A stretch of 64,000 bases of DNA, taken from positions 186,001-250,000 of the forward strand of contig CAZSUY010000001.1 in the NCBI GenBank assembly GCA_964610155.1. The letters are read 5' to 3'. The translations under genes were made by a program, and so were the position numbers. A model generated the notes under the pieces. It had not been told where the DNA came from. It was given only the letters and a program-made list of their open reading frames with translations, and made no database searches. Each line of letters starts with the position of its first letter. The first letter of the stretch is position 1. Positions 8,372 to 15,609 of the stretch are shown here, in pieces. This stretch comes from JAFGBM01 sp964610155 (GTDB taxonomy: Bacteria > Actinomycetota > Actinomycetes > Actinomycetales > Demequinaceae).

Positions 8372-8704
8372 CTAGCGCCCGCGGGAACTCCTGAGGCGGA
8401 AATGCGAGCCCGCCCGAGGCGGCTGGTTCCCAACCCTTTTGTCTTTCCAGTCCCGCGTCCCCTTGGGAGTCGGCGGCGGTACCGGTGGACGCGCTGGTGC
8501 TGGCCGCTTCGGGATCACCTCGGTCGCCTTGGCGGTTGAGGCCTTCACGGTGGGTTTCTTCGTGGCGGGCTTCTTTGCGCCACCTGCCTTGGCTGCTGAT
8601 GCCTTTGCGGTCGCCGCCTTTGTGGTCGCCGCCTTCGCTTTCCCGGCCTTCTGCACGCCCTTGGCTGGGTTGGAACTAGTCGGGCTAGAACTAGTCGGGC
8701 TCAT
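8372..8704 (-). CDS. Lys/Ala/Pro-rich basic protein, histone-H1-like
   Basis: 110 residues, strongly basic and low-complexity. S/T/P repeats at the N-terminus come from two copies of GAACTAGTCGGGCT in the DNA. An A-K-A / T-K-A array of about 50 residues follows, then a Pro-rich hinge and a basic tail with T-R-D-W-K-D-K-R. Composition is like actinobacterial nucleoid proteins with AKP tails, but no globular DNA-binding domain is visible. ATG 8704 is chosen because AGAAGGAGT precedes it by 5 bases; an in-frame start at 8734 has no such site. Confidence 0.6.
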   Translation of the reverse strand: MSPTSSSPTSSNPAKGVQKAGKAKAATTKAATAKASAAKAGGAKKPATKKPTVKASTAKATEVIPKRPAPARPPVPPPTPKGTRDWKDKRVGNQPPRAGSHFRLRSSRGR

Positions 8705-8734
8705 TTTCGACTCCTTCTCTCCCACTGGTGACAC

Positions 8735-8930
8735 CTCAGCCTAACCAACCCTCGCCATGCCCGATAGCCGTCTCCGATGCAGCCCCGATTGTTGCATCAC
8801 GTTTCGTCATACGAAGCGCATACATGATCAAGGACGGAAACGGCATGGGTCGGCAGAATCGGACGTGCTGGCCCGGCCCGGGCCTCAAGACACCGAGCTC
8901 AAGACGCTCAAGACCCCGAGGAGGAATCGG
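8735..8930. other. Intergenic region upstream of the TrmO-like gene
   Basis: 196 bases between the divergent basic-protein and TrmO-like genes. It holds TTCGT-CAT-ACGAA at about 8804-8816 and a GGCCCG-rich dyad near 8874-8886. Short direct repeats of CTCAAGAC-like sequence precede the TrmO ribosome site. No convincing gene is present. Confidence 0.3.
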
Positions 8931-9398
8931 ATGGATCTACCGTTGAAAAAAATCGGGACCGTGTCCCTAGGAGAGGACACCAGAGTGATTCTGGAGAACG
9001 AGTACGCTCCGGGGCTCGAAGGCCTGGAGGGTTTCAGCCACCTCCTGGTCATTTGGTACGCGCACGAGACCCCTCCTTGGGATCCCAAGAACCTCACGAT
9101 TCCCAAGCCATACCGCCAGGCGCCCCTTAACCTCGGAATCTTCGCGACCCGGTCCGAGAACCGACCCAATCCCATTCTCATGAGCGTCGTCCAGATCACC
9201 GGAATCGATGTTGAGGCCGGGACGGTTGGGGTGGCATGGATCGACGCGGAGAACGGATCCCCCGTCCTGGATATCAAGCCCTACCAACCTGCCGTCGATC
9301 GAGTCCGTGACGTAGAACTCCCATCCTGGTGCCGTCACTGGCCCTCAGCAGTAGAGGAGAGCGGAGACTTCCCGTGGCATGAGGAGTTCATGTTCTGA
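8931..9398 (+). CDS. TrmO-like tRNA (m6t6A37) methyltransferase
   Basis: 155 residues of the TrmO/TsaA (UPF0066) beta-barrel family, which N6-methylates t6A37 in tRNA-Thr using S-adenosylmethionine. Family motifs are G-L-E-G-F-S-H-L-L-V-I-W near residue 35, F-A-T-R-S-E-N-R-P-N-P-I near 83, and E-N-G-S-P-V-L-D-I-K-P-Y near 120. The start is ATG 8931 with GAGGAGGAAT immediately upstream. The 3' end overlaps the convergent AraC gene by 11 bases. A diverged paralogue is at 46319-46810, so one of the two may have another target. Confidence 0.8.
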   Translation: MDLPLKKIGTVSLGEDTRVILENEYAPGLEGLEGFSHLLVIWYAHETPPWDPKNLTIPKPYRQAPLNLGIFATRSENRPNPILMSVVQITGIDVEAGTVGVAWIDAENGSPVLDIKPYQPAVDRVRDVELPSWCRHWPSAVEESGDFPWHEEFMF

Positions 9399-10245
9399 GG
9401 TCGATGGGTATGTAGATCTCGGTGGAACCGTCCTCGGTGTATCGCTGGTACTCCCAGGAGGCGACGATTCGGACATCATGCACACCTATGTAGTCACGAT
9501 AGATGAACTCGTAGGTGCCCCGGATCGTCGCGATGTCCCCTGGGTGGACGAACCGGAGGCAGGCGGCAGCCGGGATCGTGCGCGTGTAGAACAGGGGCTC
9601 CTGCTCCACCGGCTCGTCAACCCGCAGCGCACAAAGGACGGCGAGCCCGGTGAGCGCATCGGTCTCCGACCAGGACGACACCTGATAGAACACCTCTGGA
9701 TTGGCCCGGCCGCGAATCCTGTCCTGGACGCGCCCAAAGGCCTCCCACTGGGAATGCAAACTCGGGACACTCTCCTCGACGAAGAAGGCCAGGCCAGCCA
9801 CATGGAACTCCTCCGCGTGGATGACCTCTGGCTCTGCGACGACCGGACGCTCAGGCGGTAGGGGTCTCGCGGGGAAGATCCTCGACGTACCATCGGGGGG
9901 CGGATGACCCAACTCCCTCAGGCGGCTAGGTGGCATGCCAAATCGTCTCCTGAAAGCCCGGGAAAACGTCTCGTAGTTCCGGAATCCGGCACGTTCGGCG
10001 ATGGCTCGCAGGGGCATCGTGGTCCCGGCAACCGCTCGCGCAGCCTCGGATAGTGTCCGACCAAGCATGTATTCCTTCGGTGGAGTGCCGACGATCGCGG
10101 AAAAGAGCCGCGTGAAGTGGTGGACCGAGTACCCGGTTCGACGGGCGAGTTCCGCGACCGTCTGGATCGGTGCATCGCCTGACTCCGCGACAAGGGAGTC
10201 CTCGAATAGCTCGATCGCACGAGAGATGTGGTCATACCCGGTCAT
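9388..10245 (-). CDS. AraC-type regulator with C-terminal GyrI-like domain
   Basis: 285 residues. The two AraC helix-turn-helices come first: residues ~28-50, L-A-R-R-T-G-Y-S-V-H-H-F-T-R-L-F, and ~77-100, I-A-E-R-A-G-F-R-N-Y-E-T-F-S-R-A-F-R-R-R-F-G. After a Pro-rich linker, residues ~135-285 match the GyrI-like/AraC effector-binding fold. This is the SoxS-Rob arrangement, in which the C-terminal domain senses a hydrophobic ligand. No target gene is evident; the upstream 66 bases to metX are unremarkable. Confidence 0.82.
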   Translation of the reverse strand: MTGYDHISRAIELFEDSLVAESGDAPIQTVAELARRTGYSVHHFTRLFSAIVGTPPKEYMLGRTLSEAARAVAGTTMPLRAIAERAGFRNYETFSRAFRRRFGMPPSRLRELGHPPPDGTSRIFPARPLPPERPVVAEPEVIHAEEFHVAGLAFFVEESVPSLHSQWEAFGRVQDRIRGRANPEVFYQVSSWSETDALTGLAVLCALRVDEPVEQEPLFYTRTIPAAACLRFVHPGDIATIRGTYEFIYRDYIGVHDVRIVASWEYQRYTEDGSTEIYIPIDLRT

Positions 10246-10311
10246 GATTCGAGGAAGCGTACTACATCGATCTCCGGCTACTCCGAGAAGACCACGTAAA
10301 CCCGCCTTCGG

Positions 10312-11523
10312 CTAGTCAAGCCCCTCGAGGAACGCGGTCACGTAAGCGTTGACCTGCTCAGACTCGACGAGGAAACCGTCGTGACCTACGTCCGAGTGGA
10401 CCGCCTTGACACCGCTCGAACCCTTCAGGTTCGCATCCAGGAGTACCGCATTCGAGACGGGGTAGAGGCGATCGGAGTCGACAGCCAGGACAAGCGCCGG
10501 GATGCTGATCCGCGCCAGAGCCTTCTCGACTCCCCCTCGTCCCCGTCCGACGTCGTGCGAGAGGATCGCCTCCGTCAGGCAGATGTAGGTGTTGGCGTCG
10601 AAGCGCCGCGCGAGCTTGTCGGCATGGTGCTCCAGGTAGGAGGCCACGGCAAAGCGGCCGCCTCCCCCGATGGGGTCCTCCCCATTCTGGAAGGTCCGTC
10701 CAAACCGCGTCCCCAACTCGCCCTCGGACCGATACGTCGCATGGGCAATCATCCGGGCGATTCCGAGCCCCACGTGGGGACCTTCGCCGTCCGCGGCATC
10801 GTAGTAGTCACCGCCCCGGAACCGAACGTCCGCTCGGATGGCCGCGAGCTGAGGCGTGGCCCAGGCGATCTGGTCGGCGGTTGAAGCCGCTGCGGCGCCT
10901 TCGATCACGATGGCCCTAACCCGCTCCGGCGCCATGACCGCCCACTCGAGGGCCCGCATCCCCCCCAGGGACGGCCCAAGCACGAGTCTCCACGACGCCA
11001 CGCCTATGTGGTCAGTGAGCGCGATCTCTGCCCTCACCATGTCTCGGAGCGTCAGGTAGGGGAATCGAGACCCCCACGGACGTCCGTCGGCCGGATGCGC
11101 CGACGAGGGACCCGTCGTGCCCTGACAACCACCCACGACGTTGGCACACACGACGAAGTAGCGGTCGGTATCAACTGGCCTTCCTTGACCGACCATGGAG
11201 GTCCACCACCCCCCCGTATGGTGACCCTCCCCGGCCGGTCCCGTTGCATGCGAGTCTCCCGTGAGGGCGTGGGCCACGTAGATGGCGTTGCCACCGTCCG
11301 CGTCCAACTCCCCCCATGTCTCGTAGGCGATCCGTACACCGGGTAGGACACCACCAGAATCATCACCGGACGATCCGACCTCGATCGGTAGATCCCCGAG
11401 GTCGAAAAACTGACGCCGACCGGAGTCGTCACCCTCCCGCCACGCGCTGGAGGCCGGGATGGGCGGCTTACCCGTCGGTACCGTATCGTCCGGGAGGTCG
11501 CTCTCGATCTCGTCGTCGTCCAT
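10312..11523 (-). CDS. metX: Homoserine O-acetyltransferase
   Basis: 403-residue alpha/beta-hydrolase acyltransferase. It makes O-acetylhomoserine (or O-succinylhomoserine; the two cannot be told apart here) from homoserine and acyl-CoA, the first committed step to methionine. The nucleophile is S185 in L-V-L-G-P-S-L-G-G-M-R-A-L-E-W. The later V-D-S-D-R-L-Y-P supplies the Asp and V-G-H-D-G-F-L-V-E the His. Family members usually have G-G-S-M-G-G at the elbow, so Pro before Ser is a variation. About 35 acidic residues precede the core. The gene lies 12 bases downstream of metY in one operon. Confidence 0.92.
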   Translation of the reverse strand: MDDDEIESDLPDDTVPTGKPPIPASSAWREGDDSGRRQFFDLGDLPIEVGSSGDDSGGVLPGVRIAYETWGELDADGGNAIYVAHALTGDSHATGPAGEGHHTGGWWTSMVGQGRPVDTDRYFVVCANVVGGCQGTTGPSSAHPADGRPWGSRFPYLTLRDMVRAEIALTDHIGVASWRLVLGPSLGGMRALEWAVMAPERVRAIVIEGAAAASTADQIAWATPQLAAIRADVRFRGGDYYDAADGEGPHVGLGIARMIAHATYRSEGELGTRFGRTFQNGEDPIGGGGRFAVASYLEHHADKLARRFDANTYICLTEAILSHDVGRGRGGVEKALARISIPALVLAVDSDRLYPVSNAVLLDANLKGSSGVKAVHSDVGHDGFLVESEQVNAYVTAFLEGLD

Positions 11524-11535
11524 GTCCAGGCCGTT

Positions 11536-12846
11536 CTACTTGATTGCGGCGAACCCCTTGGCGAGGTCCTCCAGGATGTCGTCGATGTGCTCGATCCCAA
11601 CGGCGAGCCTAACCGACCCCGGTGTCACACCGGTGGCGACCTGCTCCTCTGTGGTCAACTGGCCGTGAGTTGTCGTAGCCGGGTGGATGACGAGTGAGCG
11701 CACGTCTCCGATATTGGCGACCAGAGAGTGGAGCTCAAGAGCATCAATGAACATGCGGGCGGCCTTCTCGCCACCGGCAATCTCAAACGCCAGGACGGCT
11801 CCGGCGCCCTTGGGTGCGTACTTGGTCGCGTGTGCGTGCCACTTCGAGGACTTGAGGCTCGCATAGGCGACAGACGTCACCTCAGCGCGACCCTCCAGCC
11901 ACTCCGCGACCGCCTTGGCGTTCTCGACGTGACGCTCCATCCGAAGCGACAGTGTCTCAAGTCCCTGGGCGATGAGGAACGCATTGAATGGCGAGATCGC
12001 AGGGCCCAAGTCCCGGAGTAGCTGGACTCGTGCCTTGGCAATGAATGCGACGTTCGCGCCAGCCGCGCCGCCGACCCCCAGGTCCTTCGCGTACGTCAGA
12101 CCGTGGTAACTCGGATCGGGCGTGTTATAACCCGGGTAGCGATCCGGGTACTTCGCATAGTCGAACGTCCCGCCGTCGACGATCACGCCGCCGATTGCCG
12201 TGCCATGCCCGCCCAAGTACTTCGTCGCGGAGTGGATCACATAGTCGGCGCCCCACTTGAGCGGTTGGACAAGATACGGCGTCGCGACCGTGTTATCCAC
12301 GATTAGCGGCACGCCGGCCTTTCGAGCCACCGACGCCACGCCCTCGATGTCGAGCACATCCTGCTTGGGGTTCGAGATCGACTCGGCGAAGAGCGCCTTT
12401 GTGTTCGGCCTGATCGCCGCCTTCCAAGAGTCGAGGTCGTCAGGATCCTCGACGAAGGTGGTCTCGATTCCGTACTTGGGCAGCGTGTAGTGGAACAGGT
12501 TATACGTACCGCCATAGAGCGATGGAGACGACACGATGTGGTCGCCCGCCTCGGCGGTATTGAGGATCGCAACGGTCTCGGCCGCCTGGCCGGACGCCAC
12601 AAGCAGAGCCCCGACGCCACCCTCGAGGGCCGCAATCCGCGCCTCAACGGCGTCCTGTGTGGGGTTGCCGATGCGGGTATAGATGGGGCCGTCCTCGGAG
12701 AGCGCGAAGCGGTTGGCCGCCTGCGTCGTATCCTCGAAGACGAACGAGGTGCTCTGGTAGATGGGCAGCGCTCGGGCACCGGTCGCGGCGTCCGGGACCT
12801 GCCCCGCGTGGATCTGGAGCGTCTCAAATCGACGGTTCGTGGTCAT
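11536..12846 (-). CDS. metY: O-acetylhomoserine sulfhydrylase
   Basis: 436-residue PLP enzyme of the Cys/Met-metabolism family that makes homocysteine from O-acetylhomoserine and sulfide. Visible are the start R-F-E-T-L-Q-I-H-A-G-Q, Y-T-R-I-G-N-P-T, the cofactor contacts S-G-Q-A-A-E and V-D-N-T-V-A-T-P-Y, and the Schiff-base lysine K209 in H-S-A-T-K-Y-L-G-G-H-G. ATG 12846 is chosen because the family start follows it directly; fifteen extra in-frame residues upstream do not fit. It is the first gene of metY-metX and has a 225-base leader with strong hairpins. Confidence 0.95.
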   Translation of the reverse strand: MTTNRRFETLQIHAGQVPDAATGARALPIYQSTSFVFEDTTQAANRFALSEDGPIYTRIGNPTQDAVEARIAALEGGVGALLVASGQAAETVAILNTAEAGDHIVSSPSLYGGTYNLFHYTLPKYGIETTFVEDPDDLDSWKAAIRPNTKALFAESISNPKQDVLDIEGVASVARKAGVPLIVDNTVATPYLVQPLKWGADYVIHSATKYLGGHGTAIGGVIVDGGTFDYAKYPDRYPGYNTPDPSYHGLTYAKDLGVGGAAGANVAFIAKARVQLLRDLGPAISPFNAFLIAQGLETLSLRMERHVENAKAVAEWLEGRAEVTSVAYASLKSSKWHAHATKYAPKGAGAVLAFEIAGGEKAARMFIDALELHSLVANIGDVRSLVIHPATTTHGQLTTEEQVATGVTPGSVRLAVGIEHIDDILEDLAKGFAAIK

Positions 12847-13071
12847 TGTGGTCTCGCTTCTGGTAGATGGAATTAGAGTAGTCGGAGTCATACTCGGTCC
12901 CGGTCATACGCAGCGAGGCCAGCGCGCTGACCCGCGATGCCCATGACAGGGCTTGCGGTTGGCACGTGGGAAGTGGCCCGTGAGGGGGCTGGCTGGCTGA
13001 GGCCAACGGGGCGCCCGTTCGGGCGCACGCCAAACGTGCGCTAGTCAGCGGCACATTCGACGGTACGTCAT
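12847..13071 (-). promoter_or_regulatory. Structured 5' leader of metY-metX
   Basis: No gene lies in this 225-base stretch. Two perfect hairpins can form: 13023-13029 with 13035-13041 (GCGCACG/CGTGCGC, 5-base loop) and 13011-13016 with 13021-13026 (GCGCCC/GGGCGC, 4-base loop). They share bases 13023-13026 and so exclude each other. A third hairpin lies at 12917-12932. I could not fit it to the SAM-I, SAM-II or SAM-IV consensus, so it may be an unrecognised riboswitch or attenuator. Confidence 0.45.
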
Positions 13072-13077
13072 GTGGCG

Positions 13078-13106
13078 AGGTTAGGACATCCTTCACCGTA
13101 ATGCAA
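13078..13106 (-). promoter_or_regulatory. Putative promoter of metY-metX
   Basis: On the minus strand, TTGCAT (13106-13101), a 17-base spacer and TAACCT (13083-13078) form a good sigma-70-like promoter. Transcription would begin near 13071. Confidence 0.5.
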
Positions 13107-13170
13107 GTGTCGCCCCATCCGGGATTGGCCCTCGTCCCCCGAAGACCCCATGGGTATGCTGAATGCACTT

Positions 13171-13189
13171 GGCCGACAACCTGTCGGCC
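13171..13189 (+). repeat. Inverted repeat upstream of dodecin
   Basis: GGCCGACA-ACC-TGTCGGCC, a perfect 8-base inverted repeat with a 3-base loop, ends 19 bases before the dodecin ATG. It could be an operator, or an RNA hairpin near the ribosome site. Confidence 0.55.
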
Positions 13190-13208
13190 CCTCAATGGGG
13201 AGATAGTC

Positions 13209-13418
13209 ATGACCACATCCGTCGGGCGGGTCACCGAGATCACCGCCAGTAGCGACAATTCCTTTGACGACGCCGTCAAGGCCGGAATCGCGCGTGCCAA
13301 CAAGACCCTTCGGGGAGTAACGGGCGCATGGATCAAGGAGCAGAAAGTGGATCTCAAGGACGGGGTTGTCACCAACTACCGGGTCAACCTCCTCGTCACC
13401 TTCCTCGTCGACGATTAA
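13209..13418 (+). CDS. Dodecin family flavin-binding protein
   Basis: 69 residues, the usual dodecin length. The beta-alpha-beta-beta pattern is V-G-R-V-T-E-I-T-A-S-S, F-D-D-A-V-K-A-G-I-A-R-A-N-K-T-L-R-G-V-T-G-A-W-I-K-E-Q, then V-T-N-Y-R-V-N-L-L-V-T-F-L-V. Dodecins form hollow dodecamers that store or buffer flavins or CoA in the cytosol. The conserved Trp in the G-A-W segment is the flavin-stacking residue in the family. The start has a GGGGAGA ribosome site. It stands alone, divergent from metYX. Confidence 0.9.
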   Translation: MTTSVGRVTEITASSDNSFDDAVKAGIARANKTLRGVTGAWIKEQKVDLKDGVVTNYRVNLLVTFLVDD

Positions 13419-13445
13419 CCGCCCGGTCCCGCTGGGGAACCGCCG

Positions 13446-13934
13446 CTAGGTAACTTCGCGAAGCGCCCCGGTGTGGACGTCGAACACGAAGCCCCGGACC
13501 TTGTCTCGCCTGGGGATGAACGGGCTGGTCCGGACGCGCTCCATGGACTGGCTGAGATCCACGTCAAGGTCGACGAAGGACTCGGGAGACCACGCCGGCT
13601 TCTGTCCCGTGTCCCTGAGCAGTTCCTCCCTCAACCCGTCATCCGTGTAGGTGAGGGCGCCGCAGTCGGTGTGATGGATGAGGATGACCTCCTCCGTCCC
13701 GAGTTTGCGCTGGGAGACGACGAGGGACCGGATTACGTCGTCCGTGACCACCCCACCGGCGTTGCGGATGATGTGGGCGTCGCCGATGTCGAGGCCGAGC
13801 ATGGCGAAGACATCGAGGCGAGAATCCATGCAGGCGACGACGGCGAGCTTCAGTCGGGGCGGAAGGGGGCGGTCGGGGATATAGGACGCGGCATACTCGC
13901 GGTTGCGTTCGGCAAGTTCATCGGTTACGCCCAT
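13446..13934 (-). CDS. Beta-class carbonic anhydrase
   Basis: 162 residues, the compact type common in actinobacteria; interconverts CO2 and bicarbonate. Zinc ligands are C35, H88 and C91, from A-C-M-D-S-R and I-H-H-T-D-C-G; D37 and R39 form the usual dyad. ATG 13934 is preceded by AAGGGAG. The open frame extends 59 residues upstream without family resemblance, so that part is not translated. Convergent with dodecin, 27 bases apart. Confidence 0.93.
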   Translation of the reverse strand: MGVTDELAERNREYAASYIPDRPLPPRLKLAVVACMDSRLDVFAMLGLDIGDAHIIRNAGGVVTDDVIRSLVVSQRKLGTEEVILIHHTDCGALTYTDDGLREELLRDTGQKPAWSPESFVDLDVDLSQSMERVRTSPFIPRRDKVRGFVFDVHTGALREVT

Positions 13935-14088
13935 GGCTGGCTCCCTTCGTATGGCGCTTCCGCCCAGCCTAGGCGAAGGACGCGGAATTCCCCTTAACCG
14001 CCCTATGCCGAGCCGGAAGACTGACTCCGTCGAGGCGGAAACCGACTGGCGTAAGGATTGGCTAGTAGCACCAAGGAAGGAACGGGAC

Positions 14089-14127
14089 ATGCCCAGATGC
14101 CTCGAGTGCAAGTACGCGGGTAATTAG
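14089..14127 (+). other. Possible 12-residue ORF with a Cys-x-x-Cys
   Basis: ATG 14089 has an excellent upstream AGGAAGGAACGGG and encodes M-P-R-C-L-E-C-K-Y-A-G-N before TAG. It looks like the first zinc knuckle of a small zinc-ribbon protein cut short, so it may be a remnant or a leader peptide. Confidence 0.25.
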
Positions 14128-14209
14128 TATTCCGGCAGTCAATATCGTCGTTACTCGGGCCGTCTTCATGCCTGAGCCCATAGGATTGCGTTGTCATCAA
14201 GCGATCGGC

Positions 14210-14225
14210 CGCGCGGATTCGCGCG
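14210..14225. repeat. Inverted repeat upstream of the HEAT-repeat gene
   Basis: CGCGCG-GATT-CGCGCG lies 33 bases before the GTG start at 14258 and may be an operator or hairpin. Confidence 0.35.
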
Positions 14226-14257
14226 TTGTGCCGGTTACGTTCCGAAGGAGGATCACC

Positions 14258-14722
14258 GTGTCGAACTCCAAACCACCGGACGTTGCGGACCTTGCCGCCA
14301 AGAGAGACGTCGCCGGATTGATTGCGGCGCTTGCGCGTGATAACGCCCCGGATACCCGCGTCGCGGCCGCACGCGCTTTGGGCGCGCTCGGCGACGCAAA
14401 GGCAGTTGGTCCTCTCAAGCGCGCTCTCGTCCTGGGTGTGAAAAGGGAGTTGGGTGAAGGTGACCAGGACCTCGATGACAGGGTCATACGCGGCACGGCG
14501 GTCGAGGCCTTAGACGCGCTGTCCTGGGTCCCTGACGATGAGGAGGCTGGCGCGACCTACTGGGCCGTGAAGGGTGACTGGGACAAGGTCGCCGAGAGGG
14601 GAATTTCGGCCGTACCCGCACTGGTCTTCGCACAGTCCAGTCCGTCAGATGAGGTGCGTCTCGCGGCGGAAGCGACACTTAGACGGGTCCTCGACGCAAA
14701 CCCTATGGACGGTCATGGGTAG
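14258..14722 (+). CDS. HEAT-repeat domain protein
   Basis: 154 residues. Helical-hairpin repeats are visible: D-V-A-G-L-I-A-A-L-A, T-R-V-A-A-A-R-A-L-G-A-L-G-D-A-K-A-V-G-P-L-K-R-A-L, and a last E-V-R-L-A-A-E-A-T-L-R-R-V-L. HEAT repeats are protein-binding scaffolds; partners are unknown. GTG 14258 is chosen because AAGGAGGATCACC precedes it. It overlaps the following small ORF by 8 bases, the first of several tightly packed small genes. Confidence 0.65.
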   Translation: MSNSKPPDVADLAAKRDVAGLIAALARDNAPDTRVAAARALGALGDAKAVGPLKRALVLGVKRELGEGDQDLDDRVIRGTAVEALDALSWVPDDEEAGATYWAVKGDWDKVAERGISAVPALVFAQSSPSDEVRLAAEATLRRVLDANPMDGHG

Positions 14723-14846
14723 CAGCAGTCGTTCGGCGGGCCGGGTCAGTGCGCAGGAGTTGTGGGACACCGGCGTCGTCCTAGCCAAGCCGAACAGCGG
14801 CCGAGTCTTCTGCGTGTTCGACTCGTCGAAATGGTCCTCTACGTGA
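14715..14846 (+). CDS. Small protein of unknown function, overlapping both neighbours
   Basis: 43 residues starting at ATG 14715 inside the end of the HEAT gene and ending at TGA 14844-14846 inside the next gene. It contains W-D-T-G-V-V-L-A-K-P-N-S-G-R-V-F-C-V-F-D-S-S-K-W. This looks like real protein rather than shadow coding. It may be a coupled small protein, or the N-terminus of the following gene separated by a frameshift. Confidence 0.4.
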   Translation: MGSSSRSAGRVSAQELWDTGVVLAKPNSGRVFCVFDSSKWSST

Positions 14847-15358
14847 AGGCGCCAGTCGACGACGTCGTGAGTCCGGAGGGAATCGAGCGCATGCTTGGTC
14901 AGCACCTCGATCGCTTGCATGAGGCTACCCAGGGTGCGCCAGGTGCCGAAGGCCTCAAGTCCCTCACCCTCCAGCTCCTGACGGAGCCGATGGTGGGATG
15001 GGCCACCTCGGCCATTGCATCCAGGCTTCCCGCCACTGACGGCTGCGAGAGCGACGCAAAAGCCTTTCCCGAGTGGTACGTCGCCATCACCGTGTGCCCT
15101 GACATCGACCCCGATGCTGCTCGCCTGGGTATGCCGGGAGGCTACCTGGCGCTCATGAACCAGGTGACGGCCCCCGCTTGGGCCTTGGGTGACCTCAACG
15201 TCGCCCACTGGATTTACTGCTGCGACGGAAAGGTCGCCGGGGCGCACCTCACGATGATCCCGAATCCCAACAAGCCCAGGATCTCTCCTCCGCTCATCGC
15301 TCAGGACTTCCTCAACGCCACCGAACGACAGCAACTCAACGTCTCGAGCGCGGGATAA
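14831..15358 (+). CDS. Conserved-looking protein of unknown function
   Basis: About 175 residues from ATG 14831; the true start is uncertain, because there is no clear ribosome site and the preceding small ORF overlaps by 16 bases in another frame. The protein looks soluble, with Trp/Cys-containing segments such as N-V-A-H-W-I-Y-C-C-D-G-K and F-P-E-W-Y-V-A-I-T-V-C-P-D-I-D-P-D. I recognise no family. Context suggests a translationally coupled group with the HEAT and zinc-binding proteins. Confidence 0.55.
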   Translation: MVLYVKAPVDDVVSPEGIERMLGQHLDRLHEATQGAPGAEGLKSLTLQLLTEPMVGWATSAIASRLPATDGCESDAKAFPEWYVAITVCPDIDPDAARLGMPGGYLALMNQVTAPAWALGDLNVAHWIYCCDGKVAGAHLTMIPNPNKPRISPPLIAQDFLNATERQQLNVSSAG

Positions 15359-15381
15359 CCCCCGGGCGGAGAAGGGATCTC

Positions 15382-15597
15382 GTGGAAACCGAGAGATGCG
15401 TGAAGTGCGATCGGGAGCTCGTGTTCGCGTCCGATCGAGAAATGCTGATGTGGGTCATGTCCAATAACCCTCGAGGCGACGCGGTCGCCCACATCTGCCC
15501 AGGGTGCGAGGACTTCTACTGCATGTCCTGCATGGTCGAGTCCGGGAAGTCCTGCCCGACATGTGGGGCGACCGTCTCGAACGCGGGAAACCCGTAG
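15382..15597 (+). CDS. Small zinc-binding protein (treble-clef/RING-like)
   Basis: 71 residues. Four Cys-rich pairs are visible: C-V-K-C near the N-terminus, C-P-G-C, C-M-S-C, and C-P-T-C, spaced for two zinc sites. The pattern resembles small RING or zinc-ribbon proteins, usually adaptors. It follows the preceding gene by 23 bases, with GGAGAAGGGATC upstream. Function unknown. Confidence 0.6.
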   Translation: METERCVKCDRELVFASDREMLMWVMSNNPRGDAVAHICPGCEDFYCMSCMVESGKSCPTCGATVSNAGNP

Positions 15598-15609
15598 CGA
15601 AGGATCGGG

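Noticed and set aside
8480..8700. CRISPR or minisatellite array
   Set aside because: The repeats are irregular, code for A-K-A/T-K-A peptide, and have no spacers.
12847..13071. SAM-I, SAM-II or SAM-IV riboswitch in the metYX leader
   Set aside because: The conserved core elements I know for these classes could not be placed; I report only the structured leader.
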